A program made the position numbers and the translations under genes. The notes beneath the pieces are model-generated. The model was not told where the DNA came from, made no database searches, and saw only the letters and a program-made list of their open reading frames with translations. A DNA stretch of 55,172 nucleotides, taken from NCBI GenBank assembly GCA_945872185.1, contig CAMBZX010000003.1, positions 1 to 55,172 on the forward strand, given 5' to 3'. This stretch comes from Synechococcus sp. UW140. GTDB taxonomy: Bacteria; Cyanobacteriota; Cyanobacteriia; PCC-6307; Cyanobiaceae. Positions 9,064 through 18,259 of this stretch are shown here, in pieces. Within the stretch, counting starts at the first letter, position 1; each line of letters begins with the position of its first letter.

Positions 9064-9429
9064 TTACTTCTTCTTGCCGGCCACAGTTTTGCGGGCACCA
9101 CGACGGGTGCGGGCGTTGGTGCGAGTGCGTTGGCCGCGCACGGGCAGTCCCATGCGATGGCGACGACCACGCAGGCAACCGATGTCCTGCAGGCGCTTGA
9201 GGGCCATGCCCTCTTCGCGACGCAGGTCGCCTTCAAGGGTGAAGGTTTCGGCGGCTCCGCGCAGTTTCTGCACGTCGGCGTCGCTCAGGTCCTTGACGCG
9301 GATGTCGGGATTGACGCCGCTCTTGGTCAGGATCTTGCGGGCACGGGTGAGACCGATGCCATAGACGTAGGTGAGAGAAATCTCGACCCTCTTGTCACGA
9401 GGGATGTCGACACCGGCGATCCGAGCCAC
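9064..9429 (-). CDS. rpsM: 30S ribosomal protein S13
   Basis: The 121-residue S13 sits in the 30S head and bridges to the 50S subunit and the P-site tRNA. It begins [26 protein letters not shown] and ends in the basic [21 protein letters not shown] tail, both standard. It is the first gene of the classical alpha operon and is followed by rpsK. Confidence 0.97.
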   Translation of the reverse strand: MARIAGVDIPRDKRVEISLTYVYGIGLTRARKILTKSGVNPDIRVKDLSDADVQKLRGAAETFTLEGDLRREEGMALKRLQDIGCLRGRRHRMGLPVRGQRTRTNARTRRGARKTVAGKKK

Positions 9430-9457
9430 GTTGGAGAAATGATCAGGGGGGCAGGGG

Positions 9458-9475
9458 CTCCGCCCTAGGGCGGAG
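9458..9475. repeat. 18-bp perfect palindrome between rpmJ and rpsM
   Basis: CTCCGCCCTAGGGCGGAG is a perfect palindrome. A second inverted repeat, GCCGC/GCGGC around 9479-9497, lies next to it. Both are in the 168-bp spacer between rpmJ and rpsM and could fold in the polycistronic RNA. No U-run follows on the minus strand, so a terminator is not supported. Confidence 0.55.
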
Positions 9476-9597
9476 TGGGCCGCTTAGAAAGGCGGCAAAC
9501 CACGCGCCAGAAGGCGAATGGGGAGATGGTCCACGCACGGAGCGTGATCATCAATGGGGTGGTCTGGCCGAGGGGCTGGACCAGCAGGCCCAGGGAA

Positions 9598-9711
9598 TCA
9601 GCCCTGGCGCTGCTTGTGCTTGGGATTGGTGCAGATGACCATCACCCGGCCGTGGCGACGGATCACCCGGCATTTGTCGCACATTTTCTTGACTGAGGCA
9701 CGCACCTTCAT
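9598..9711 (-). CDS. rpmJ: 50S ribosomal protein L36
   Basis: This gene is too short to appear correctly in the ORF track. Reading the minus strand from ATG 9711 gives 37 residues beginning [19 protein letters not shown] and ending NPKHKQRQG before TGA. The zinc-binding set (CDKC, C, H) of the classical L36 is intact. It lies between adk and rpsM, its usual place; infA, often its neighbour, is absent. Confidence 0.97.
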   Translation of the reverse strand: MKVRASVKKMCDKCRVIRRHGRVMVICTNPKHKQRQG

Positions 9712-9786
9712 GGGAGTTGTGCTCTCCGATTTGCAAACGAGCACCCTATCACACGGGTCAACCCAGCTCCCCCTGATGCCGCCATC

Positions 9787-10338
9787 TCAATCGGCCAGCA
9801 GCGCGCTGATGCGCTCACCGATGGCCTCGACGCTGCCGGCCGCTTCGACGGCTTCCAGTAGTCCCAGCTGGCGATAGTGCTCGATCAACGGCGCCGTCTG
9901 CTGGCGGTAAACCTCCAGGCGATGGCGGATCACCTGTTCGTTGTCGTCAGCCCGGCCGCGAGCGAGCAGGCGCTCGATCAGCAGCCCGTCGTCGAGTTCC
10001 ATCAGCACCACCCGTTCGATCCGTTGGTCGAGGTCGGCCAGCAGCCGATCGAGGGCTTCGGCCTGGACCAGGTTGCGCGGAAAACCATCCAGCAGCCAGC
10101 CCTGCTGGTGCTGCTCCAGGCGGCTGCGCACGATGGCCAGCACCAGGTCATCGCTGACCAGTTCGCCGTTGGCCATCACCGCCTCGACCTGTTGGCCGAG
10201 GTCACTGCCGGCCTGTACCTCGGCCCGCAGCAGGTCGCCGGTGGAGAGATGCAGCAGGCCATGGCTGGCGGCCAGGCGCTGGGCCTGGGTGCCTTTGCCG
10301 GCACCGGGGGGCCCAAGGAAGAGGAGGCGTTGCTTCAT
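9787..10338 (-). CDS. adk: Adenylate kinase
   Basis: The 183-residue enzyme interconverts ATP + AMP and 2 ADP in the cytoplasm. The P-loop is GPPGAGKGTQAQRLA at residues 8-22. The AMP-binding region contains STGDLLRAEV and DGFPRNL, and the ARGRADDNEQVIRHRL segment is a short LID. Length and absence of a Cys zinc finger mark the short-LID form. It lies between secY and rpmJ as in many spc operons. Confidence 0.97.
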   Translation of the reverse strand: MKQRLLFLGPPGAGKGTQAQRLAASHGLLHLSTGDLLRAEVQAGSDLGQQVEAVMANGELVSDDLVLAIVRSRLEQHQQGWLLDGFPRNLVQAEALDRLLADLDQRIERVVLMELDDGLLIERLLARGRADDNEQVIRHRLEVYRQQTAPLIEHYRQLGLLEAVEAAGSVEAIGERISALLAD

Positions 10339-10419
10339 GGCTGGAAATGGGCAGGACGTCAGGACGAGATGACGGCGGGGTCGTGCGGAGGATCGGCGAA
10401 GGCTTGGGTTAAGCGCGGG

Positions 10420-11739
10420 TCACTGCCGCACCATGCCCTCATAGCGCTGCGAGATCACGTAGGTCTGCACCTGTTTGGCGGTGTCGATCGCCACCCCCAC
10501 CAGGATCAACAACGAGGTGGCCCCGATTCCTTGGAAGGTGCGCACCTGGGTGGAGCCCTCCACGGCGGAGGGGATGATCGCCACGAAGCCGAGGAACAGG
10601 CCGCCCAGGAGGGTGAGGCGATTCTGGACACCGCCGAGATAGTTGGCGGTGGCCGATCCCGGGCGCACCCCCGGAATGGCCACACCGCTGCGTTTGAGAT
10701 TGGTGGCAATGTCCACCGGATTGACCGTCAGCGAGGCGTAGAAAAAGCCGAAACCGAGGATCAGGGCGAAGAACACCAGCGGATAGAGCCAGGGGGTGCT
10801 GCTGTTCGGGCTCAGGTAACCGGCGGCTTTGACCAGCCAGGCATTGCGAGTGAGGTTGGCGATGGTGAGGGGCAGGAACACCACAGCCGAGGCGAAGATG
10901 ATCGGCATCACACCACCGGCATTGAGCTTCAGGGGTAGATAGCTCTGGCGGGAGGAGAGCATGCCGGAGCCGCCCACCTGGCGTTTGGCGCTCACGATCG
11001 GAATGCGTCGGTTGCCTTCCTGCACGAAGATGATGCCCACGATCGTCACCAGGAACACCAGCAGCAGCACGACGATGCCGCCGACGGTGCTGCGATCGCC
11101 CGTCTGGGCCAGCTGGATGGTGGAGCCCAGCGCATCGGGCAGGGTGGCGACGATGTTGATGAAGATCACCAGCGAAGCGCCCTGGCCAATGCCGCGCTCC
11201 GTGATCACCTCACTGATCCACATCACCACCATCGAGCCTGTGACCAGGGCCAGGCTGGTCTGCATGACGAACAGCCAGTCGGGTAAGCCGGGCAGGGCGT
11301 ACTGGCGCAGGATCAGGGCGAAGACCGTGCTCTGCAGGATTCCCCAGCCCAGGGCGACGTAGCGCGTGATCTGGGCAATTTTGCGGCGGCCGGCCTCGCC
11401 CTCGTTCTTCTGCAGATCTTCAAGCTGGGGCAGGGCCGCAGTGAGCAGCTGCAGGATGATCGAAGCGTTGATGAACGGCAGGATGCCCAGGGCGAACACG
11501 CCCAGGGTGGAGAGGCCACCGCCGGTGAAGATATTGAGGAAGCCGATCAGCTGACCGCCGCGGGAGAGGAACTCCTGGAAGGCAACGCGATCGATTCCTG
11601 GCACGGGGATGTAGATCCCCAGGCGCACCAGCATCAACAGGCCCAGCGTCGTGAGGACCCGGTCCCGGAGCGTTTTCGCCTGGAACAGCTGGCTGATGAT
11701 TTCAGCGGCGCTCGGGTTGCGCCCCCTGCTGACGACCAT
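10420..11739 (-). CDS. secY: Preprotein translocase subunit SecY
   Basis: The 439-residue SecY is the channel subunit of the SecYEG translocon (plasma and thylakoid membranes in cyanobacteria). About ten hydrophobic helices are visible. Family landmarks are PGIDRVAFQEFLSRGG near the N-terminus, LPFINASIILQLL, GIGQGASLVIF and GGVMPIIFAS. I choose ATG 11739 (MVVSRGRNPSAAEI) over the longer track ORF because the preceding 23 residues come from the spacer. It follows rplO after a 135-bp gap holding a strong hairpin. Confidence 0.97.
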   Translation of the reverse strand: MVVSRGRNPSAAEIISQLFQAKTLRDRVLTTLGLLMLVRLGIYIPVPGIDRVAFQEFLSRGGQLIGFLNIFTGGGLSTLGVFALGILPFINASIILQLLTAALPQLEDLQKNEGEAGRRKIAQITRYVALGWGILQSTVFALILRQYALPGLPDWLFVMQTSLALVTGSMVVMWISEVITERGIGQGASLVIFINIVATLPDALGSTIQLAQTGDRSTVGGIVVLLLVFLVTIVGIIFVQEGNRRIPIVSAKRQVGGSGMLSSRQSYLPLKLNAGGVMPIIFASAVVFLPLTIANLTRNAWLVKAAGYLSPNSSTPWLYPLVFFALILGFGFFYASLTVNPVDIATNLKRSGVAIPGVRPGSATANYLGGVQNRLTLLGGLFLGFVAIIPSAVEGSTQVRTFQGIGATSLLILVGVAIDTAKQVQTYVISQRYEGMVRQ

Positions 11740-11808
11740 GACGGATGCTGAGGGGAGATAGGGAAGGAAGGGAAGCGGGCCCCCTTGGTGGGGAGCGCAC
11801 CGACGCAA

Positions 11809-11847
11809 AGAGCCGCCTGCCGGCCGGAGGGCGTGGCAGACGGCTCT
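11809..11847 (-). promoter_or_regulatory. Hairpin between rplO and secY (candidate attenuator)
   Basis: A 13-bp stem with one mismatch pairs 11809-11821 (AGAGCCGCCTGCC) with 11835-11847 (GGCAGACGGCTCT). In the leftward transcript the sequence just after the stem is TTGCGTC, a poor U-run. It may weaken readthrough, or be an RNA-processing or stability element that sets secY levels apart from those of the ribosomal proteins. Confidence 0.5.
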
Positions 11848-11874
11848 GAACTTAGGAGCAGGAGCACACCGGAC

Positions 11875-12330
11875 TCAGCCGGTGATCTCGCAGGTACCAC
11901 CAGCAGCCTCGATCTTTTCGCGGGCGCTGGTGGTGAAGGCAGCCGCCTGCACGGTGAGAGTCACCTTGAGATCCCCATTGCCGAGCACCTTGAGGGGGTG
12001 TTTGGGGCTGGTGACCAGGCCTTCCTTGACCAGTGAATCCATGCTGACGGTGCTGCCGGCCTTGAGATCGGCCAGCTTGCTCACGTTGATGACCGTGAAC
12101 TCCTTGGGGTTGACCAAGGGGAAGTGCTTGAGCTTGGGCACACGGCGATAGAGGGGCATCTGGCCGCCCTCGAAGCCGGGCCTGGTGGGCCGGCCCGAGC
12201 GTGACTTCTGGCCACGCATGCCGAAACCGCAGCTGGCACCCTGGCCGGCAGCGATGCCACGACCCTTGCGGGTCTTGCGCCGGCGGGAGCCGGGCTGAGG
12301 CTGGAGATTGTTGAGAGAGTAAGTGGTCAT
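11875..12330 (-). CDS. rplO: 50S ribosomal protein L15
   Basis: The 151-residue L15 is recognised by the basic N-terminal region [33 protein letters not shown] and by [15 protein letters not shown]. It binds late in 50S assembly near the peptidyl-transferase region. It follows rpsE directly, with no rpmD (L30) between them, as is usual in cyanobacteria. Confidence 0.97.
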   Translation of the reverse strand: MTTYSLNNLQPQPGSRRRKTRKGRGIAAGQGASCGFGMRGQKSRSGRPTRPGFEGGQMPLYRRVPKLKHFPLVNPKEFTVINVSKLADLKAGSTVSMDSLVKEGLVTSPKHPLKVLGNGDLKVTLTVQAAAFTTSAREKIEAAGGTCEITG

Positions 12331-12338
12331 CGGGGATC

Positions 12339-13004
12339 TCAGGAGTAGAGCTGCTCAAGGGAGATACCCCGCTCCTTGGCGGTCTCCTTGTGGGTGCGAA
12401 GGCCAGCCAGGGCGACCATCGCGGCGCGGGCATTGTTGAGCGGGGTCTTGGAGCCCAGCCGCTTGGCCAGCACGTTCTTGATGCCGGCCAGTTCCAGCAC
12501 CGTGCGGATTGAACCGCCTGCAATCACCCCGGTACCGGGAGCAGCCGGCCGGATCAGCACGCTGGCGGCGCCATCGCGGCCGTTGCTGAGGGTGGGGATC
12601 GAACTGGTGCGGGTGAGGGGAACCTTGACCAGATGCTTCTTGCCATCGGCCACGCCCTTGCGGACGGCTCCGATCACATCACCGGCCTTGCCGACACCGA
12701 CGCCGACCTGGCCGCGTTCGTTGCCGACGACGACGATGGCGCGGAAGCTCATCTTCTTACCGCCTTTGACGGTCTTGGAGACGCGGCGGATCTGGACAAC
12801 CCGCTCCTGCCATTCGGAGTCGCGCTCCTGGCCGCGCCGGTTGTCCCGGCCTCGGCCGCCGCCACCGCGGCGATCGCGATCTCCACCCCCCTTGCCGCCG
12901 CCGCCGCCACCACGGCGTTCCTGCTGCTGGCCTTCAGCCGCTGCGGGAACGTCGGAGACTGCCGGGATGTCGTTGGTCTGGATCTGGTCGTTGGTTTCGG
13001 TCAT
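12339..13004 (-). CDS. rpsE: 30S ribosomal protein S5 with RGG-rich N-terminal extension
   Basis: The 221-residue S5 shapes the mRNA entry channel and accuracy centre. The conserved core starts at about residue 65 ([18 protein letters not shown]), with [23 protein letters not shown] and the ending [11 protein letters not shown]. Ahead of it is a roughly 60-residue extension with a Gly/Arg/Asp-rich tract ([27 protein letters not shown]). E. coli S5 is about 167 residues. I start at ATG 13004 (MTETNDQ); the track ORF runs into rplR in another frame. Confidence 0.95.
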   Translation of the reverse strand: MTETNDQIQTNDIPAVSDVPAAAEGQQQERRGGGGGGKGGGDRDRRGGGGRGRDNRRGQERDSEWQERVVQIRRVSKTVKGGKKMSFRAIVVVGNERGQVGVGVGKAGDVIGAVRKGVADGKKHLVKVPLTRTSSIPTLSNGRDGAASVLIRPAAPGTGVIAGGSIRTVLELAGIKNVLAKRLGSKTPLNNARAAMVALAGLRTHKETAKERGISLEQLYS

Positions 13005-13017
13005 GGTGAGAGCAGGA

Positions 13018-13383
13018 TCAGAATTGAAGGCCCGCTTCCCGGGCGGCATCGGCGAGGGCCTTGACCCGACCGTGATACAGGTTGCCGCCGCGATCGAAGA
13101 CCACCTGCTGGATGCCCTTGGCGAGGGCACGTTGGGCGACCAGTTGGCCCACGGCGATCGAAGCATCGCAGGTGGCGCCGGCCTTGAGGCTGGTGCGCAG
13201 GTCCTTGTCGAGGGTGGACGCTGAACAGAGCGTGCTCTGGGCGTCGTCGTCGATGACCTGGGCGTAAATGTGATTGTTGGAGCGGAACACCGCCAGCCTG
13301 GGCCGGACGGCATTGCCGGAGAGCAGACGACGCAGGCGACGGTGGCGCTTCTGGGTCTGCTGTTTGCGGGAGATGGAAGACAT
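13018..13383 (-). CDS. rplR: 50S ribosomal protein L18
   Basis: The 121-residue L18 binds 5S rRNA in the central protuberance. The family core reads [20 protein letters not shown], then [21 protein letters not shown] and [28 protein letters not shown]. It is spaced 32 nt from rplF and 13 nt from rpsE in the spc-type order rplF-rplR-rpsE. Confidence 0.97.
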   Translation of the reverse strand: MSSISRKQQTQKRHRRLRRLLSGNAVRPRLAVFRSNNHIYAQVIDDDAQSTLCSASTLDKDLRTSLKAGATCDASIAVGQLVAQRALAKGIQQVVFDRGGNLYHGRVKALADAAREAGLQF

Positions 13384-13415
13384 GGGGAACAGGCTAACGG
13401 TGCTCGTGCAGACCT

Positions 13416-13955
13416 CTATTTCTTGCCGGTCTTGCCGGCCTTGCGCAGGATCCGCTCACCTTCGTACTTGATGCCTTTGCCCTTGTAGGGCTCAGGTGGA
13501 CGAATGGCGCGCACCTTGGCGGCTTCGTTGCCGACCAGCTCCTTGTTGGCCCCTGAGACCAGCACGTTGGTGTTGTTCTCGACGGCGAAGGTGATGCCCT
13601 CGGGCGGCACCATTTCGACCGGGTGGCTGTAGCCGGCGCTGACCACCAGCTTTGTGCCCTGAACCGAGGCGCGGTAACCCACGCCGACGATCTCAAGCTT
13701 GCGGGTGAAGCCCTGGCTTACGCCCTCGACCATGTTGGCGACGAGGGTGCGGCTGAGGCCGTGGCGCTCACGGGAGCGGCGGTTGCCGCTGGTGGGAGCA
13801 ACCACCAAGGTGTCGCCGTCCTGGCTGATGGAGACTCCATCGGGCAGGGTGCGACTGAGTTCACCCTTGGGGCCTTTGACGGTGACGTCGAGGCCGTTGA
13901 GGCTGACGCTCACCTTCTCAGGGATGGGAATCGGAGCTTTACCGATACGTGACAT
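13416..13955 (-). CDS. rplF: 50S ribosomal protein L6
   Basis: The 179-residue L6 begins [19 protein letters not shown] and has the two L6 repeats, with [12 protein letters not shown] and GVEGVS-type [23 protein letters not shown]. The C-terminal region is [17 protein letters not shown]. It lies near the factor-binding site of the 50S subunit. It follows rpsH with a short gap. Confidence 0.97.
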   Translation of the reverse strand: MSRIGKAPIPIPEKVSVSLNGLDVTVKGPKGELSRTLPDGVSISQDGDTLVVAPTSGNRRSRERHGLSRTLVANMVEGVSQGFTRKLEIVGVGYRASVQGTKLVVSAGYSHPVEMVPPEGITFAVENNTNVLVSGANKELVGNEAAKVRAIRPPEPYKGKGIKYEGERILRKAGKTGKK

Positions 13956-13973
13956 GGCTGTTTCCTCCCGGGA

Positions 13974-14375
13974 TCAGTAGACGTAGCAGAGCACTTCGCC
14001 GCCGACGCCCTGCTTGCGGGCATCACGGTCGCTCATCACACCCCTGGAGGTGGAGATGATCGCCACTCCGAGACCGCCGAGCACTTTGGGCAGCTGGCGG
14101 GTGTTTTTGTAGATACGCAGGCCTGGCTTGCTCACCCGCTGCACGCGGCGGATGGTGGGCTGGCGATGCTTGCCGCTGTATTTGAGCTCCAGCACCAGTT
14201 GCTTCGTGACGCCTTCTCCGTCTTCGGAAATGGCGGCAATGAAGCCTTCTTGCTGCAGCACATTGGCGATGCTCCGGGACATGCGGGACGCAGGAATCCT
14301 GGTGCTCTCGTGACGCTTCTCACTCGCATTGCGGATGCGGGTGAGCATGTCGGAAATCGGGTCGTGGTTGGCCAT
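13974..14375 (-). CDS. rpsH: 30S ribosomal protein S8
   Basis: The 133-residue S8 binds the central domain of 16S rRNA. In E. coli it represses the spc operon; whether that holds here is not visible. It begins [17 protein letters not shown] and ends [27 protein letters not shown] choose ATG 14375, 25 codons into the track ORF, where the family starts. rpsN (S14), often between rplE and rpsH, is absent. Confidence 0.97.
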   Translation of the reverse strand: MANHDPISDMLTRIRNASEKRHESTRIPASRMSRSIANVLQQEGFIAAISEDGEGVTKQLVLELKYSGKHRQPTIRRVQRVSKPGLRIYKNTRQLPKVLGGLGVAIISTSRGVMSDRDARKQGVGGEVLCYVY

Positions 14376-14394
14376 GGTCGGGTCCGGAAGAGCC

Positions 14395-14934
14395 TCAGTT
14401 ACTGCGGAACGGCATCCCCATCTCGCGGAGGAGGGCCCGGCCCTCTTCATCGCTGCGGGCGCTGGTCACGATCGTGACGTCCATTCCCCGTATGGCGTCG
14501 ATTTTGTCGAAGGAGATCTCGGGGAAGATGATCTGCTCACGGACGCCCAGGGTGTAATTGCCCCGGCCGTCAAAACTCCTGGGGCTCACACCACGGAAAT
14601 CGCGGATGCGGGGCAGGGCCAGGTTGATCAGACGCTCCAGGAAGGCGTACATCCGCTCACCGCGAAGGGTGACGGTGACACCGATCGGCATACCCTGGCG
14701 AATCTTGAAGGCGGCAATGGCCTTCTTCGCCCGGGTCACCACCACTTTCTGACCAGTGATGGTGGCCAGTTCAGTGATGGAAGCCTCAAGCGCCTTGGCG
14801 TTCTGGGCGGCTTCACCGAGGCCACGGTTGACGGTGACCTTGATCACCTTGGGAACTTCGTGGACGTTGGAGAGACTCAGATCCTTCAGCAACTTGGGCT
14901 GGATCGTCTCCCGGTAGCGCTGTTTCAGTGACAT
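14395..14934 (-). CDS. rplE: 50S ribosomal protein L5
   Basis: The 179-residue L5 binds 5S rRNA and contacts P-site tRNA. Diagnostic segments are [54 protein letters not shown] and ending [21 protein letters not shown]. The ATG at 14934 is preceded by purine-rich sequence. A 137-bp spacer without a gene separates it from rplX. Confidence 0.97.
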   Translation of the reverse strand: MSLKQRYRETIQPKLLKDLSLSNVHEVPKVIKVTVNRGLGEAAQNAKALEASITELATITGQKVVVTRAKKAIAAFKIRQGMPIGVTVTLRGERMYAFLERLINLALPRIRDFRGVSPRSFDGRGNYTLGVREQIIFPEISFDKIDAIRGMDVTIVTSARSDEEGRALLREMGMPFRSN

Positions 14935-15071
14935 GACGGAAGGAGGGAGTGCGCTTCTGGACGTGGTCAGAAGGCGGACGGGTGGGGGGAGATGGAGGGG
15001 GAAGCTATAGGGGAAAGCTGGTGGGCCTTCGCCGGTCTGGCGCTAGCAAGAGCAGCCAGCGGCGGCGGCGA

Positions 15072-15428
15072 TCAATCGATCACCTCACCCGTTTTCTTGA
15101 GGCGGCGTTTTTTGGTGCCGTCCTTGTCCACCACGATCTCGACGCGGCTGGCGACGTTCTTGGTGGTGGAGTAAATCATCACGTTGGAGGCATGCAGGGT
15201 GGCTTCCTCCGTGACAATGCGGCCGGTCTCGCCCTCCTGGGTGGGCTTGAGATGGCGGGTGCGCAGGTTGATGCCCTGAACGATCAGGCGGTTCTCATAG
15301 GGAAGGGTGCGCAGGACCTCGCCGGTCTTGCCCTTGTCCTTGCCGGTGATCACCTGCACGGTGTCGCCCTTCTTGATGCGCATCTTGATGCGCACCGGGG
15401 TCTTCGCCTTGGGGGTTGCGGTGGCCAT
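15072..15428 (-). CDS. rplX: 50S ribosomal protein L24
   Basis: The 118-residue L24 carries the KOW motif ([24 protein letters not shown], residues about 16-40), an RNA-binding loop used to initiate 50S assembly. The following [19 protein letters not shown] is typical. The gene follows rplN with only 3 nt between. Confidence 0.97.
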   Translation of the reverse strand: MATATPKAKTPVRIKMRIKKGDTVQVITGKDKGKTGEVLRTLPYENRLIVQGINLRTRHLKPTQEGETGRIVTEEATLHASNVMIYSTTKNVASRVEIVVDKDGTKKRRLKKTGEVID

Positions 15429-15431
15429 GGT

Positions 15432-15797
15432 TCAGATCACCTCCGGAGCGAGGGACACGATCTTGGTGAAGTTGCGCTCGCGCAGTTCCCGGGCGACGGG
15501 ACCGAAGACCCGGGTGCCCTTGGGATTGTTGTCGTTGCCGAGGATCACCGCGGCGTTGTCATCGAAGCGGATCGAGTTGCCGGTGTCGCGCCGCAGGGTG
15601 GCCCTGGTGCGAACCACAACGGCTTTGACCACATCCGACTTCTTGACTCCCATGTTGGGCATGGCGTCCTTGACGGCTGCCACGATCACATCGCCGACGT
15701 GGGCGTAGCGACGGTTGGTGCCCAGCACACGGATGCACTGGATGCGCTTGGCGCCGCTGTTGTCAGCGACATTGAGGAAGGTTTCCTGCTGAATCAT
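15432..15797 (-). CDS. rplN: 50S ribosomal protein L14
   Basis: The 121-residue L14 forms part of the intersubunit bridge and of the silencing-factor RsfS binding site. It begins [26 protein letters not shown] and ends [25 protein letters not shown]. Spacing to rpsQ (13 nt) and rplX (3 nt) implies cotranscription. Confidence 0.97.
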   Translation of the reverse strand: MIQQETFLNVADNSGAKRIQCIRVLGTNRRYAHVGDVIVAAVKDAMPNMGVKKSDVVKAVVVRTRATLRRDTGNSIRFDDNAAVILGNDNNPKGTRVFGPVARELRERNFTKIVSLAPEVI

Positions 15798-15810
15798 CGG
15801 GAGGTCCTCC

Positions 15811-16080
15811 TCAGGTGGCAGCCGACGGGGTGGAGCCCGCGGCCGTGGAAATCACTTCTGCCACCATCCAGCGTTTGGTCCGGCTGAGGGGGCGGGTTTC
15901 GGTGATGCGAACCCGGTCGCCGACGCGGCAACTATTGGCTTCGTCGTGGGCTTTGTAGCGGGTGGTGCGGCTGACCGTTTTCAGATAGATGGGGTGAGGG
16001 AAGCGGTTTTCAACCGCCACCACCACCGTTTTGTCCATCTTGTCGCTGACGACGGTGCCGACCCTTTCCTTGAGTGCCAT
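15811..16080 (-). CDS. rpsQ: 30S ribosomal protein S17
   Basis: The 89-residue S17 is a primary 16S rRNA binder. The family segments are [25 protein letters not shown], the TRYKAHDE stretch and [17 protein letters not shown]. It lies between rpmC and rplN as in the standard S10/spc order. Confidence 0.97.
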   Translation of the reverse strand: MALKERVGTVVSDKMDKTVVVAVENRFPHPIYLKTVSRTTRYKAHDEANSCRVGDRVRITETRPLSRTKRWMVAEVISTAAGSTPSAAT

Positions 16081-16094
16081 GGGAATCGAGGGGA

Positions 16095-16304
16095 TCAGGA
16101 GGCGGTGGAGCGCTGACGCTCCTTCTGCACCGAGAGAAGGTGGGCCAGCTTGATGCGGGCCTGCTTGAAGCGGTGCGGATGCTCCAGTCGGCGGGTGGCC
16201 TGCTGGAAGCGGAGTTCGAACAATTCGCGGCGGATGCCGTTGATCTGTTCAGTGAGTTCGCCGTCGGTGAGGGTGCGCACCGCGGTGATGTCGGGACGGG
16301 CCAT
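16095..16304 (-). CDS. rpmC: 50S ribosomal protein L29
   Basis: The 69-residue L29 lies by the polypeptide exit tunnel, near the docking site for SRP and trigger factor. The helical hairpin is visible in [40 protein letters not shown]. The stop of rplP and the start of rpmC are nearly adjacent (2 nt between). Confidence 0.95.
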   Translation of the reverse strand: MARPDITAVRTLTDGELTEQINGIRRELFELRFQQATRRLEHPHRFKQARIKLAHLLSVQKERQRSTAS

Positions 16305-16306
16305 GG

Positions 16307-16810
16307 TCAGGACTCCACAAGGGTGGGCTCAGGCGCGGCCTTGGCGGCTGCGACTGCGGGCGGCTCCGCGGCGGCGCCATCCGTCTTGATCGGCTGATCG
16401 GCCAGGGAGATGAACTTTGTCTTGATGGGCAGTTTGAACTGCGCCAGACGCATGGCCTCCTTGGCGATTTCCGGGGTGATTTCCGGACCTCCCATTTCGA
16501 ACAGAATGCGGCCGGGCTTGATCACGGCCACCCAGAATTCCGGGTTGCCTTTACCGGAACCCATGCGGGTTTCGGCTGCTCGCATGGTGACGGGCTTGTC
16601 GGGGAAGATCCGGATCCAGATCTGCCCGCCCCGCTTGACGTGGCGGGTCATCGCCCGACGGCTGGCCTCGATCTGGCGGGAGGTGATCCAGCCACATTCC
16701 TGGGCCTGAAGAGCGAACTCCCCGAAGGCGATGGTGTTACCGCGAGTGGCGATGCCGCGCATGCGGCCGCGCTGCTGCTTGCGGAATTTGACGCGTCTTG
16801 GACTCAGCAT
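16307..16810 (-). CDS. rplP: 50S ribosomal protein L16
   Basis: The 167-residue L16 helps order the A-site tRNA on the 50S subunit. The core [42 protein letters not shown] and [14 protein letters not shown] is standard. About 25 Ala/Pro-rich residues at the C-terminus extend it beyond the roughly 137 residues of E. coli L16. Confidence 0.96.
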   Translation of the reverse strand: MLSPRRVKFRKQQRGRMRGIATRGNTIAFGEFALQAQECGWITSRQIEASRRAMTRHVKRGGQIWIRIFPDKPVTMRAAETRMGSGKGNPEFWVAVIKPGRILFEMGGPEITPEIAKEAMRLAQFKLPIKTKFISLADQPIKTDGAAAEPPAVAAAKAAPEPTLVES

Positions 16811-16824
16811 GGTTCAGGCCTCCC

Positions 16825-17553
16825 TCACTCCTCGTTGGAGCGGTCTTCGAACTGTTGCGGCCGGCGGTTGGCACGGCGCTTGGGCGCTCCACCCACGGGC
16901 AGCTTGTCCTGCTGGCCGGGGAGCACTTCACCTTTGAACACCCAGACCTTGATGCCGAGTACGCCGTAGGTGGTGGTAGCAACCTTGGTGGCGTAATCGA
17001 TGTCGGCCCGCAGGGTGTGCAGGGGGACGCGACCCTCGCGGGTCCATTCGGTACGGGCGATTTCGGCGCCATTGAGACGGCCGGCGACCATCAGTTTCAG
17101 ACCGAGCACCCCAGCACGCTGGGCGCGCTGCACCGCCATGCGCATGACGCGGCGGAAGGCGACCCGCTTCTCCAGCTGCTGGGCGATGTATTCGGCCAGC
17201 AGGAAGGCGTCGGCATCGACGCGCTCGACTTCCACCACGTTGATCCGCACCTGGCGGGTCGTATCACCGATGGTTTTCTGGATGCCGGTGCGCAGATCCT
17301 CAATGCCACTGCCCTGGCGGCCAACGAGCACACCGGGACGAGCGGTCTTGAGCTCGACTTCGAGCTGGTCTGCCTTGCGGGCGATCAGCACATCGCTGAT
17401 GCCGGCGGAGGCGTACTTCTTGTGGATGAACTTGCGGATCCGGTCATCCTCCTGAAGGAGGATCGGATAGGTCTTGCTGGGGGCGTACCAACGCGAGCGG
17501 TGTTCCTGGGTGATCCCCAGGCGCAGGCCGGTTGGATGGATCTTGTGTCCCAT
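16825..17553 (-). CDS. rpsC: 30S ribosomal protein S3
   Basis: The 242-residue S3 lines the mRNA entry site of the 30S subunit. It begins [24 protein letters not shown] (start at ATG 17553 by family comparison). A KH-domain [16 protein letters not shown] follows, then the C-terminal [21 protein letters not shown] and [14 protein letters not shown]. The tail is basic then acidic. Confidence 0.97.
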   Translation of the reverse strand: MGHKIHPTGLRLGITQEHRSRWYAPSKTYPILLQEDDRIRKFIHKKYASAGISDVLIARKADQLEVELKTARPGVLVGRQGSGIEDLRTGIQKTIGDTTRQVRINVVEVERVDADAFLLAEYIAQQLEKRVAFRRVMRMAVQRAQRAGVLGLKLMVAGRLNGAEIARTEWTREGRVPLHTLRADIDYATKVATTTYGVLGIKVWVFKGEVLPGQQDKLPVGGAPKRRANRRPQQFEDRSNEE

Positions 17554-17572
17554 CGGTCGGTGTCCTCGGGGT

Positions 17573-17944
17573 TCAGGCGGAAGGGGCCGCCACACCAATG
17601 TTGATGTGGCAGGTCTGTTTTTTGATCGCGTAGGCACGGCCCTGGGCTCGTGGCCGGAAGCGCTTCAGGGACGGACCCATGTCAGCGCTGGCCTCGATGA
17701 CCACGAGGTTGGACGGGTCAAGGCCGAGGTTGTGTTCGGCATTGGCCACGGCCGACCGCAGCACCTTGGTGATGGGGCCGGTGGAGCGGTAGGGCATGAA
17801 CTCGAGCATGATCAGGGCGTCGCGGTAGCTCTGCCCTCGGATCTGATCGAGCACCCGACGCACCTTGGACACGGAGCCACGGATGTAGCGGCCGTGAGCG
17901 AGGGCCTGGGCCGGATTGGTCTTGGCGGGGTTGGTGTTTGCCAT
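17573..17944 (-). CDS. rplV: 50S ribosomal protein L22
   Basis: The 123-residue L22 has a long hairpin lining the exit tunnel, the site of macrolide-resistance changes in other bacteria. Family segments are [38 protein letters not shown] and [21 protein letters not shown]. It is preceded by rpsS with a 4-nt gap. Confidence 0.97.
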   Translation of the reverse strand: MANTNPAKTNPAQALAHGRYIRGSVSKVRRVLDQIRGQSYRDALIMLEFMPYRSTGPITKVLRSAVANAEHNLGLDPSNLVVIEASADMGPSLKRFRPRAQGRAYAIKKQTCHINIGVAAPSA

Positions 17945-17948
17945 TGGT

Positions 17949-18224
17949 TCAGCGGCCTCCCTTCTTGTCTTTGATGTGGCCCCGGAAGGTGCGGGTGGGG
18001 GCGAATTCCCCCAGTTTGTGGCCCACCATCTGCTCCGTCACGTAGACGGGCACATGGGCCTTGCCGTTGTGGACGGCAATGGTGTGACCGATCATCATCG
18101 GCAGGATGGTGGAGGCCCGTGACCAGGTCTTGATCACGGTCTTGTCGTCGGCGGCGTTCTGCCGTTCCAGCTTGCGAAGCAGGCTGTCGGCTACAAACGG
18201 ACCTTTTTTGAGTGAGCGTCCCAT
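17949..18224 (-). CDS. rpsS: 30S ribosomal protein S19
   Basis: The 91-residue S19 binds the 30S head with S13. It is near textbook: [16 protein letters not shown], then [48 protein letters not shown] split over the domain, and a basic end. It sits between rplB and rplV. Confidence 0.97.
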   Translation of the reverse strand: MGRSLKKGPFVADSLLRKLERQNAADDKTVIKTWSRASTILPMMIGHTIAVHNGKAHVPVYVTEQMVGHKLGEFAPTRTFRGHIKDKKGGR

Positions 18225-18259
18225 GGCGGATCAGGCGTACAGCAGTGCGGTGTGGGTCA

